Positions 7,721-15,204 of a stretch of DNA of 16,879 nt are shown piece by piece. A program made the translations under genes and the position numbers. A model generated the notes under the pieces. It searched no databases. It was given only the letters and a program-made list of their open reading frames with translations, and was not told the DNA's origin. Numbering within the stretch: the first letter of the stretch is position 1; the number at the start of each line of letters is the position of its first letter. The DNA comes from JBEVEP01 sp040512755 (GTDB lineage Bacteria; Pseudomonadota; Alphaproteobacteria; Rhizobiales; Rhizobiaceae). The stretch covers positions 1-16,879 of the forward strand of contig JBEVEP010000247.1 in NCBI GenBank assembly GCA_040512755.1. Direction: 5' to 3'.

Positions 7721-8722
7721 TCACTCCACGCGGCGCAGCAGGACAGCATGGGCGTGCATGTCGAGTCCAAGTGCCAGAAGAAGAACGTAAGGTGTCTCGA
7801 TCTCTACCTCACAGGCGGCAAGCGTTACCGCAATGCTGGCGACGGTCATGTTGCCGAAATGCTTGATCGTGCTGACCACTGCTGCGGGCTTGATCGTATC
7901 TTTCCAGGCGTCCAGCAGGACAGTAGACGCCTGATGGCCGATCAGCGTTACGTCACTGCCTGAAATGCCTTGGCGCGCCAGCAACGTTTGCGCAGGGGTC
8001 GGGGCTGCAGCGCCGCCGAATGTCTTGAAGTCATCCTGGCCCTCGGGGGTCATGTGGAAATAGGGGCCGCTATACTCCTGGTCCTGCGGTTGGCCACCGG
8101 CTTTGACGGGATTGCCGCTGACGAACATGGCTCCGTACAGATCGGACCTGACAAGCACCTGCTGGTCCCGCACGATCCAGCGTACGCCGCTCGACGGACC
8201 GCCGAGAACTGCCGCGCCAGCGCCATCTCCCGCACTCACCGAAGGGCCTTCGTCGTAGTCGACCGCCCGCGTCCAGTCTCCCCCGGCGACGACGAGGATC
8301 GTTCTCACTCGCCCGGCCCGTAGCAGTGCATCACCGATGACGAGCGATTGCGTGAAGTTGGAGAAGTCGTTGCCAAGTGGCAGGGGCATGGCGCGTTGCG
8401 GCAGATTGAGACGCGCATGCAGCGCTCCGAGATCGGTCGGCACAATATAGCGGCTAAGCGAAGCGCAACCGATCAGAAGATCGATGTCGGCCGATGTCAC
8501 GCTGGCATCGATCATTGCCTTCTCCGCCGCTGCGGCCATGATCGTGACAAGTTGCTCGTACGGCCCCAGAACGTGCCTCGTTTCGAAGCCCTGGAACAGC
8601 GCCAGGATTTCTTTTTGCGAACTGTCCTTCCTGAGCTTGTCAAAGATCGGATCATCGTTATGGCGCACCTTGACCGGCAGCTGGTAGCCCAATCCGATGA
8701 TGCCAACATCGCCGTCAGCCAT
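7721..8722 (-). CDS. KAS III (FabH)-like protein lacking the catalytic cysteine
   Basis: A 333-residue thiolase-fold protein, the usual length for beta-ketoacyl-ACP synthase III. Family features are the N-terminal GIIGLGYQLP, the SAGDGAGAAVL block (about 163-173), a His in IGHQAS (H263) and an Asn in KHFGNMTVAS (N291), matching the His and Asn of the FabH Cys-His-Asn triad. The nucleophile position is changed: where FabH has AACxGF, this protein reads GNDFSNF (117-123), with F120 in place of Cys. The only nearby Cys (C86 in IGCAS) is in a different strand position. It is therefore unlikely to form an acyl-Cys enzyme. Possible roles are a C-C or O acyltransferase working without covalent intermediate, a cyclase or hydrolase, or a scaffold. 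Last gene of a three-gene operon: its ATG overlaps the oxidase stop by 8 bp, with AAGGCGAG upstream. A role in fatty-acid synthesis is unlikely. Confidence 0.85.
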   Translation of the reverse strand: MADGDVGIIGLGYQLPVKVRHNDDPIFDKLRKDSSQKEILALFQGFETRHVLGPYEQLVTIMAAAAEKAMIDASVTSADIDLLIGCASLSRYIVPTDLGALHARLNLPQRAMPLPLGNDFSNFTQSLVIGDALLRAGRVRTILVVAGGDWTRAVDYDEGPSVSAGDGAGAAVLGGPSSGVRWIVRDQQVLVRSDLYGAMFVSGNPVKAGGQPQDQEYSGPYFHMTPEGQDDFKTFGGAAAPTPAQTLLARQGISGSDVTLIGHQASTVLLDAWKDTIKPAAVVSTIKHFGNMTVASIAVTLAACEVEIETPYVLLLALGLDMHAHAVLLRRVE

Positions 8723-10406
8723 TTTGCCACTCGCCTTTCGCCAGGCCGAACCTTTGCTGCAGGACGATCTCCGCCGTTTGCAGTGCTCCCTCCGCCCAGG
8801 TCTGGTTGGTCGAATACGCTTCCCCGCAAATGTAGCAGGGGAAATCGTCCACCGGCTGGGTCATGCGATGGACTAGGTCGTCCGACTGGACATTGACGTT
8901 CCACAGATGAACACCGCCGCCGTATGGATCGCGGGACCAGTCCATGAAGGCGGCGTCGATGGGCGCCGGCGCACTGTCCGTGCCATGCATGAGCATGAGC
9001 TGGCGATGGAGCTCATGCACCATTTGCCGGGTAGCCGAATGCGCCTCCCAATTGTCCAGGAGGCGCCGTGCGAAGGGATCAGCCTCCTGTTGCGCCGGTT
9101 GGGACTTCGCCTTTCGCTCGAAGAGCGGCCAATCGTGATGCAGATTTTTTTGGTTCAACGGCAGGCCGGCCTTATGGGCCTCCGGACGTTTATCGAGGCC
9201 TTCCCAGAAGCTGACGTTGAGAAGATCGTCATAGACCATAATCAGTCCGGGACCGTTGGCCGGCGGAACACCCGTGCCATCGGGTCCGACCGGCCAGTAG
9301 TAGCATTGCCTGATCGGCAGGTCGGTCATCGAGCGGCCGGACTTGACCCCGGGCTGCCACCAGCAGTTCGGGTAGAGCAGAAACGCCTTGAACAATGGAA
9401 TTGGGTCGACCGAGGCAAGGTCCTGGCGGAAGCGCTTGTTGGCCGGACCCAGGACCTCACCTTCCGCGTCCAGAAGTTCAATCGACCGGCGCGGCATGGC
9501 AAGCACCAGGGCGCGCGCCGTCTTTCGGGTTCCGTCCTGGAAACGCAGTTCCACGCCCTGGGAACCATCGCCAAGCGCCACGCGTGCGAAACCCGCAAGC
9601 CACTGACCGAGCTGGATGTCGCCGCCCGCTTCCGAAAAGCGGTTCTGAAGTTCCCACGGAACCGTCTCATAGCCGGCATTCACCATTCGATAGCTCACAC
9701 TCGGGGTGAAATCGAAGTACTCAGCGGTAAGATCGAGCGCGTTGGTATTGCCGCCGAGGCAGTCGTAGCCGATAGTTGCACGGGCTGCTGCATAGCCATC
9801 CACGCTCATGCCCTTGGCGAGAAGATTCCAGAAACCATGCCGCCAGAGCGGCAGTCCGTCGATCGAGACGCTCGAAAGGTACTTGCGGAGCGTCCCGGCC
9901 TCGAGGTTCGCCTTGAGTTGCGGCATCAGCCTCGTCAGGACACGCCCCATCAATGCGTCTGGACCCTGGTTGCCGGCGGAAAGCCAGGCTGCCTCGGACG
10001 GGTCGAAGAAGTAAGGAAGCGCCTCGGGCTGACCGAGAACGCTGCTTCTCAGCAAGCGCCCACGCAGGTAGACAATGTTCTCGGGCCTGTCGACGACCTG
10101 TTCGTGCCACGGCAGTTTCAAGACAGTTTCGACCAGACCCGTGACGAGCTTCTGCGCCGGGGCTACATAGCGCATGCCGCCGATTTCGGCCGTTGCGGTG
10201 GGAAGGTGGGGTGACCGGGCGGAGAGCAACCGCCCCCCGATGCGGTCGCTGCCTTCAAACAAGGCGACACTGAGCTTGCCACGTGCTGTCTGCCAGGCAG
10301 CAAGCTTGCTGTCCGCCAGCGGCGATGTGAGCAGCCGCCATCCCGTGTATATCCCGCCGATGCCGCCGCCCACGATCGCGACGTCGACGTCCGGCAATGC
10401 ACCCAT
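8715..10406 (-). CDS. FAD-dependent amine oxidase, L-amino-acid-oxidase-like
   Basis: Flavin monoamine oxidase family, 563 residues. The Rossmann dinucleotide motif is VGGGIGG (12-18), followed by the ribose-binding Glu (E51) in FEGSDRIGGRL and the EIGGMRY flavin-side loop (74-80). A C-terminal FAD block reads YICGEAYSTNQTWAEGAL (from about 525). The GGMR loop resembles L-amino-acid oxidases (Lys, Trp or Glu oxidase type) more than monoamine oxidases or phytoene desaturases. The likely reaction is oxidation of an amino acid to a 2-oxo acid, releasing ammonia and peroxide. The substrate cannot be read from sequence. There is no signal peptide, so it acts in the cytoplasm. ATG 10406 has a strong GGGAGGGG ribosome binding site that includes the end of the upstream stop, and only 11 bp separate it from the ThDP gene. 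It overlaps the KAS III-like gene by 8 bp, indicating translational coupling through the operon. Confidence 0.85.
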   Translation of the reverse strand: MGALPDVDVAIVGGGIGGIYTGWRLLTSPLADSKLAAWQTARGKLSVALFEGSDRIGGRLLSARSPHLPTATAEIGGMRYVAPAQKLVTGLVETVLKLPWHEQVVDRPENIVYLRGRLLRSSVLGQPEALPYFFDPSEAAWLSAGNQGPDALMGRVLTRLMPQLKANLEAGTLRKYLSSVSIDGLPLWRHGFWNLLAKGMSVDGYAAARATIGYDCLGGNTNALDLTAEYFDFTPSVSYRMVNAGYETVPWELQNRFSEAGGDIQLGQWLAGFARVALGDGSQGVELRFQDGTRKTARALVLAMPRRSIELLDAEGEVLGPANKRFRQDLASVDPIPLFKAFLLYPNCWWQPGVKSGRSMTDLPIRQCYYWPVGPDGTGVPPANGPGLIMVYDDLLNVSFWEGLDKRPEAHKAGLPLNQKNLHHDWPLFERKAKSQPAQQEADPFARRLLDNWEAHSATRQMVHELHRQLMLMHGTDSAPAPIDAAFMDWSRDPYGGGVHLWNVNVQSDDLVHRMTQPVDDFPCYICGEAYSTNQTWAEGALQTAEIVLQQRFGLAKGEWQNG

Positions 10407-10417
10407 CGGTCCCCTCC

Positions 10418-12205
10418 CTAGTCGACTGTCTTTTGCCAGTACGGCGGGCTCCAGTAGGGAGGAGCAGCTTTTGGATCGACATGCGCCACGATCACCTGCG
10501 GCCGCCCGCTATTTGCGCGGCCCACCACGTTCGGCCAGACTTTCTGAAGGTCGGCCGGTTTGTTGACGTCGACCACATCGGCGCCGAGGCCTTCGGCCAC
10601 CTTCGCGATGTCGGGCTTGCCCAAACTGTAGGCCTCGTCATAGCCGCTATCTTTGAAGAGCATTGCCATCCCCTGCGCGACCATGCCGAGATCGTCGTCG
10701 GCCAGGACGACCCAAATCGCTCCGACGTTGTGCGCGGCAGCGGTGGAAACCTCGGCCACATGCATCAGGAAGGCCCCATCGCCGACCAGCGCAACGGCAA
10801 GGCGATCCGGCCGGCCGAAACGTGCGCCCACGACGCCGCAGACCGCGAAGCCCATCGGCCCCATGGCGAGCGAGGCATGGCATTCCTGCTGGCGATCAAT
10901 GATCAGGCAATGGAGACCCCAGCCAACACAGTTGCCGCAATCGATGAAGACGAATGCATCGTCCGGCAGAAGCGTATTGAGGACCCGGCAAAGCGCGGCC
11001 GGCTGAAGGGGCGATGCTTCGGAATTGTAGTCATCCGGCGACACGACGGCCGAGTGGTTCGCCTTGATCGCCGCAATGTCAGCGGCGCGCGCCGCGACTG
11101 CCTTCTCGTTTCTCGGCCAGGCGGGGGCCTGGTCCCATAGTGCGCGGAAGAATGCCCCGGCTTCAGCAACAACTCCGGCGGTCACCGGGAAACCGCGTCC
11201 GATCGTCGACGGGTCGATATCGACCTGAATGAATGGGCCGCGCGGCACGAGCATCGGGTTCCAGCGATAGGTCGCCAGTTCGCCGAGCGATGAGCCGACA
11301 ACAAGCAACGCATCGTGAGCGGCCGTACCACCTTGCCCGATCATCCAGTACTGCGGCCACTCGCAGCCAGCGAACCCATAAGCGCGCAGCGAGAGTTTGT
11401 GCGTTTCCGGAAATACACCTTTGCCGTCGGATGTCGTGATCACCGGGATTTGCCACCACTCGACAAGACAACGCAGCGCATGCGCGGTCTGAGGGTCGCG
11501 CAGCGCCTCGCGGCATCCGCTGCCAAGCAGGATCAGCGGACGCTTCGCTGCCGACAATGCGTCCAACGTCTGCCGCACGCCATCGGCAGGCGCGGGTGCA
11601 TCGCCCGGCGCACTTCGGTAATCGGCGGGGGAAGAAGGCGGACGCGGCGAATACGATGACGCAACGGTCATTGCGGCCACATTGTCGGAAATGCCTAGCC
11701 GCACCGCGCGCCGGGGGATCGAAAGCATGTCGCGCAAAGCCTGCTCGATCAGGATCGGCGCACCGGCGTTGGTGACGATATCGGCACTGTAGCGAGTTCC
11801 CGCGGCAAAGATGTCGCGCACGTTGAGACCGCAGTCGGTTCCTTCCTGGAGATAGCCACGGCCAAGGAACCCTTGCGGCACCTCTCCCGTCAGAGCCAGG
11901 ACCGCCGATCCGCCAAAATAGGCGTTCATCATGCCTGTCAGCGCATTTGTCGCTCCCGGACCGCTGGTCACCAGCACCACTCCGGGCTTGCCGGTGGCGC
12001 GAAAATAGCCGTCGGCCATATAGGCGGCTCCCGACTCCTGCCGGCAGACGACATAGGTGAATTCGGGACGCGCCTTCACTCTGTGAAGCAGAGTCGCGAT
12101 GCCGGCGCCCGGAATGCCAAAAATCCGCGTCGCTCCTTCGAGCACGAGATAGTCGAGGATTTGGTCGGCAACAAAGCCGCTATCGGAAGGCGACGGCGAA
12201 GGCAT
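10418..12205 (-). CDS. Thiamine diphosphate-dependent synthase, acetolactate-synthase-like
   Basis: A 595-residue ThDP enzyme with the three domains of the acetohydroxyacid synthase/pyruvate oxidase family. The PYR domain carries the cofactor-activating glutamate (E57 in CRQESGAAYMADGY) and TSGPGATNAL. The central domain (about 205-355) has LLGSGCREAL. The PP domain has GDG at 475-477. The ThDP motif normally continues to an Asn-Asn pair, but this protein reads LADDDLGM (501-508): D503 replaces the second metal-binding Asn, and D505 falls where plant AHAS has a His. It probably carboligates or decarboxylates a 2-oxo acid, plausibly the product of the downstream oxidase. Housekeeping branched-chain amino-acid synthesis is unlikely because no regulatory subunit or ilvC is adjacent. 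First gene of the operon. Only a weak ribosome binding site (AGAG) precedes the ATG, and no clear promoter is visible. Confidence 0.87.
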   Translation of the reverse strand: MPSPSPSDSGFVADQILDYLVLEGATRIFGIPGAGIATLLHRVKARPEFTYVVCRQESGAAYMADGYFRATGKPGVVLVTSGPGATNALTGMMNAYFGGSAVLALTGEVPQGFLGRGYLQEGTDCGLNVRDIFAAGTRYSADIVTNAGAPILIEQALRDMLSIPRRAVRLGISDNVAAMTVASSYSPRPPSSPADYRSAPGDAPAPADGVRQTLDALSAAKRPLILLGSGCREALRDPQTAHALRCLVEWWQIPVITTSDGKGVFPETHKLSLRAYGFAGCEWPQYWMIGQGGTAAHDALLVVGSSLGELATYRWNPMLVPRGPFIQVDIDPSTIGRGFPVTAGVVAEAGAFFRALWDQAPAWPRNEKAVAARAADIAAIKANHSAVVSPDDYNSEASPLQPAALCRVLNTLLPDDAFVFIDCGNCVGWGLHCLIIDRQQECHASLAMGPMGFAVCGVVGARFGRPDRLAVALVGDGAFLMHVAEVSTAAAHNVGAIWVVLADDDLGMVAQGMAMLFKDSGYDEAYSLGKPDIAKVAEGLGADVVDVNKPADLQKVWPNVVGRANSGRPQVIVAHVDPKAAPPYWSPPYWQKTVD

Positions 12206-12440
12206 TGTCAGAAACTCTGCTTCATCGTGGCTGCAAGATGTGACGAGCGGTCGGGTAACGAAGGCTATGAAGACCTGCCGGGGCCCAGGAACCTGTACGG
12301 CCGGAGCAAATGCAATTCAGTAATCTTTCATGTTATTGCATCGTGTCTTAGGCGCGGCTTTCTGTCGAGTCTCATTTGCTGGAAGGTGAACACATCTTTG
12401 TTGAAAGATGAACTTGTCCCGGAACCGTAAAGCCCGGCGC

Positions 12441-12472
12441 AAAAAGCCCGCCCGGTATTGCGCCGGACGGGC
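12441..12472 (-). terminator. Rho-independent terminator (minus strand)
   Basis: Read on the minus strand, GCCCGTCCGG (12472-12463), a 7-base loop, then CCGGGCGGGC (12455-12446) form a 10-bp GC stem with one G-U pair. Five T follow directly (12445-12441). It lies about 190 bp past the stop of the membrane hydrolase gene and would end that transcript before the ThDP operon. On the plus strand it has no T-run. Confidence 0.8.
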
Positions 12473-12490
12473 AGTCATCTGGGAGGTATC

Positions 12491-12559
12491 ATGATGGTTA
12501 TCATAAAGCCTCTGACGATTCCCGACTATGAATCGCTTCACGTTGCGGACGTAAATTAG
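12491..12559 (+). CDS. Possible 22-residue small ORF (leader peptide?)
   Basis: ATG ATG at 12491 opens a 22-codon frame ending TAG (MMVIIKPLTIPDYESLHVAD plus two residues). It has an excellent ribosome binding site (GGGAGG, 4-7 nt before the two ATGs), unlike its surroundings. The start codons lie inside a short inverted repeat, ATGAT-GGTT-ATCAT (12491-12504). No homologue is recognised and no gene follows on the plus strand, so chance is a real alternative. Confidence 0.2.
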   Translation: MMVIIKPLTIPDYESLHVADVN

Positions 12560-12659
12560 GAATCGACTGCAACACCGGTCAGCCAAACGCTATTCGATGA
12601 GCGCCACTATCTCGGCCCGCAGGCCGCCGCCCGATCTGGATGGATGCTCACATCAAGCG

Positions 12660-14327
12660 TCAGGAGGCTGGCGGTTCCTGCCGCTTCTCCGCAAGCATCT
12701 GCTTCAGTCGCCCGATATCGGCCGGGGTCCATCCCTGAGGCTCCGTTAGCTCGATCCAGGGGTCGACATAATGCTCGGCGGCAAAGACGTGGCCGTAGCC
12801 GATCGGCGTCGTCGTGGCCACCGCCATGTCCAGCCCTAGCTGCAGGAATGTCACTATCGGGTACCAACGCAATTCGGGCGACACGTCAGGGCCGCGTGGG
12901 TCGTTCATCCAGGCCGGCTTTTCGTATAGCGAGTGGTAGTCAAAAAACGTCACCGGATCGCTGGCGTACTGGAGGTAAATGAACCGCATCGGCCCCCAAC
13001 GCGTTCCGGCAGCCGGCAGGGCATTCTCCTGATAGGTGAAGCGCACGAACGAGCCATCGCGGAAGCGCGGCAGCCAGGCCGGCGAGTCTGCATTGCGATC
13101 TCTGGTGACGGAACTCCAGATCCTGCTGGTGAAAGGCGGCCCGCTCCAGAGCGCGCCCTGATATGGATCGGCCAGCACTTCGAAAAGTTCGGTCGACAGT
13201 TCAGAACTCATTGCGCCGAGACTCAACCCGTGCAGATAGAGCTTCGGCCGGCTGTCCTTCGGAAGGGTCGTCCAATAGCGGTAAACTTCGGAAAAAAGGG
13301 CTCGGGCGGCCTCGCCGCCATAGCCCGGCTCGACCAGCAGCGACAGCCAGCTTGTCAGATATGAGTACTGCATAGCCACGCTGGCGATATCGCCGTTGTG
13401 CAGGTATTCGACCGTATCCATGGCCTGTGGATCGATCCAGCCAGTCCCGGTCGGCATCACCACGATCAGTACAGACCGCTCGAACCCGCCGACGCGTTTC
13501 AACTCCTCCAGTGCGAGTTTTGCGCGTTCTTGGGCCGTCTCTGCCGAGCGTAGTCCGACATAGACGCGGATGGGATCGAGCGCGCTTCGGCCGGAGAATG
13601 CCTGCAGGTCAACGCCCGTCGGTCCTGAGGCGATGTATCCCCGCCCTGCCCGTCCAAGCTCGCCCCAGTTCAACAGCGAGGCGCTACTGCCGGTCTTGGC
13701 CGGATCGGCCGGTTGTGGGCGATCGGGTTCGAGGAGGGCATCGAACTCACGGAACGAGGAATCGGCCATGTGCAAGGCAAATCTGAAAAGCACGCCGTCA
13801 ATCACAGACCAGAACAAGGCCACAGCCACGACCGCGCCGATGAAATGGGAAATCCGCGGCGGGACAAAACGGCGGAGCCTTGCCGATACGAAGCGGAAAA
13901 TAACCTGGAAAACCCGCGCAAGTGCAATCAGGACGAGGAACGTCAGCAACGCGACAAGGCCGACCTCCAATGGATGGGCGGTGTGGACCGGTTCCATTGC
14001 CATGACCTTGCGGATCGAATTCTGCCACTCTGCAGCCCGCCACAAGAACACTGCGCCGACCAAAATACAGGCTGCCGCGGCGATCAGTTTGACAAAGCGC
14101 AGCACATGGCCCCTCGGCTTGGGCAGTTGCAGATATTCGGCAAGCCGGACACCGAGCACGCCGATGCCGTAGCCAACGGCGAAGGCACAGCCCGAGAGCG
14201 CGCCCTGGGTCAGAAAAGTGCGCGGAACGAGCGTAGGGGTCAGCGATGCCGCAAAGAACAGCGTTCCCAGGACCAGGCCGGCCGCAGAGAATGAATACCA
14301 AAAGCGAACGATCCAATCCCGCCGCAT
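12660..14327 (-). CDS. Membrane alpha/beta hydrolase (PF15420/PF10081 type)
   Basis: A 555-residue protein with an N-terminal membrane part of about five hydrophobic helices (roughly 10-34, 41-63, 77-97, 120-146, 161-184). A C-terminal alpha/beta-hydrolase domain follows, with nucleophile elbow LHGLSLGAMS (Ser369 in GLSLG). This arrangement matches the Abhydrolase_9_N/Abhydrolase_9 family. The substrate is unknown; a lipid or ester at the inner membrane is a reasonable guess. C-terminal candidates for the acid and base are in SDPVTFFD and YGHVFAAEHYVDPW, but I cannot assign them. I chose ATG 14327 because AAGGGGG lies 9 nt upstream; a TTG at 14375 would add 16 residues without a ribosome binding site. 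It is transcribed alone or with the genes to its right, and ends at the terminator at 12441-12472. Confidence 0.82.
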   Translation of the reverse strand: MRRDWIVRFWYSFSAAGLVLGTLFFAASLTPTLVPRTFLTQGALSGCAFAVGYGIGVLGVRLAEYLQLPKPRGHVLRFVKLIAAAACILVGAVFLWRAAEWQNSIRKVMAMEPVHTAHPLEVGLVALLTFLVLIALARVFQVIFRFVSARLRRFVPPRISHFIGAVVAVALFWSVIDGVLFRFALHMADSSFREFDALLEPDRPQPADPAKTGSSASLLNWGELGRAGRGYIASGPTGVDLQAFSGRSALDPIRVYVGLRSAETAQERAKLALEELKRVGGFERSVLIVVMPTGTGWIDPQAMDTVEYLHNGDIASVAMQYSYLTSWLSLLVEPGYGGEAARALFSEVYRYWTTLPKDSRPKLYLHGLSLGAMSSELSTELFEVLADPYQGALWSGPPFTSRIWSSVTRDRNADSPAWLPRFRDGSFVRFTYQENALPAAGTRWGPMRFIYLQYASDPVTFFDYHSLYEKPAWMNDPRGPDVSPELRWYPIVTFLQLGLDMAVATTTPIGYGHVFAAEHYVDPWIELTEPQGWTPADIGRLKQMLAEKRQEPPAS

Positions 14328-14500
14328 AAGATCGGCCCCCTTCGATTGTGCTGGCGTCGGATTACGCACGCGCAACTTGCCGTGGTTCAGGCGTCAGTGC
14401 AATCGGTAACTGCAGTTTTCCAATGAAAGTAGCTTCAGGGAATTAGGCAGCGCAGCGCCACGCCGTTGCACCATCGGAGCGAAAAGTATGAAGCGATTTT

Positions 14501-14514
14501 TCGGATGAATCCGA
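14501..14514. promoter_or_regulatory. Small inverted repeat TCGGAT-GA-ATCCGA
   Basis: A perfect 6-bp dyad with a 2-base spacer lies in the 251 bp between the GNAT stop and the hydrolase start, where a promoter for the hydrolase would sit. It has no downstream T-run on either strand, so it is not a terminator. Operator function is speculative; the rest of this interval shows nothing recognisable. Confidence 0.2.
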
Positions 14515-14578
14515 TGCGCAAACAAACACTTGGAGCAAGTTGCCCGGTTCAGGGTTCGGGTATTCCGACAGCGCCGTA

Positions 14579-15043
14579 TCAGGCGGAAAGACGTTCGAGA
14601 ATGACAAGCCGCTGGAGAGGACGCAGCTTGAGAATCGAAACAATGCCCGCGAGACTGCCCATCCGGTAGTTGCGCCTGACCTTGACCGGTGCGCTCGGCG
14701 CATCGATCGGCTGAAAGCCCCAGCGCGCATAGGCCTTTGCAAAAGCGGCGCTGGTGATCATCCAGACAGGCTCATGTTCCGAGGCGAGCAGCGCGTCGAT
14801 CAGCTGCGCGCCGATCCCACGCCCTCGCGCTTCCCGGCTAACGACAAGTGACCCGAGTTCGCGAGAGCCATCGGCATGCTTGCGCATCTGCACCGCGCCG
14901 ATAATACCGTCCTCGTTCGCGGCGACGAGAAAATTCGGCCAGCTCAAACCGTGCGGGTTGAGGCGCTCCCCCCGCACCAAGGCGCGAATGGCCGACTGAT
15001 CCCACTCCGTAGCACGACGAATGCTGATCGTTGGTCCGTCCAT
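14579..15043 (-). CDS. GNAT-family N-acetyltransferase
   Basis: A 154-residue acetyl-CoA-dependent acetyltransferase. An N-terminal ISIRRATEWD strand/helix opens the GNAT fold. ELGSLVVSREARGRGIGAQL then gives motif A with the acetyl-CoA pyrophosphate loop RGRGIG (73-78). AFAKAYARWGFQPID forms motif B, the usual helix-turn before GF. The order resembles N-acetylglutamate-synthase-like small GNATs, but the substrate cannot be named. ATG 15043 is supported by AGGAG 8 nt upstream; a frame open to 15097 would add 18 residues without family features. It lies 161 bp downstream of the amidohydrolase on the same strand and may share its transcript. Confidence 0.85.
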   Translation of the reverse strand: MDGPTISIRRATEWDQSAIRALVRGERLNPHGLSWPNFLVAANEDGIIGAVQMRKHADGSRELGSLVVSREARGRGIGAQLIDALLASEHEPVWMITSAAFAKAYARWGFQPIDAPSAPVKVRRNYRMGSLAGIVSILKLRPLQRLVILERLSA

Positions 15044-15204
15044 TTTGGGGGCTCCTGCAATTCGGCGATTGGATCGCTCGTTGCCATCGGAGCCCATTCT
15101 GAGGCATCAGGGTATCGGCCACATGCCGCCGGATCCGGCCAATATTTCCGACATGTGTCAGTTCCGTTTACGTCTGCAAAACTTCCCTCATGGGTCGTCG
15201 GTTC

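Larger units (their letters stand above)
12206..12659. other. Non-coding interval upstream of the ThDP operon
   Basis: This 454 bp stretch must contain the promoter of the ThDP-oxidase-KAS operon (minus strand), but I see no clear -35/-10 pair. It also holds the 3' untranslated region and terminator of the membrane hydrolase gene, and a possible 22-codon plus-strand ORF, both listed separately. The frames across it have neither family motifs nor good ribosome binding sites. Confidence 0.6.

Noticed and set aside
8907..10214. A 435-codon plus-strand frame
   Set aside because: It lies fully antisense to the FAD oxidase, which has clear family motifs; the plus translation has none. It reflects GC-rich codon bias.
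12317..12586. An 89-codon minus-strand frame over the non-coding interval
   Set aside because: It runs straight through the rho-independent terminator, is rich in Arg, Gln and Cys without pattern, and has no ribosome binding site.
15128..15139. Perfect palindrome GCCGGATCCGGC between the GNAT and amidohydrolase genes
   Set aside because: It has no loop and no T-run, so it cannot be a terminator. Short GC palindromes are common by chance in GC-rich DNA.
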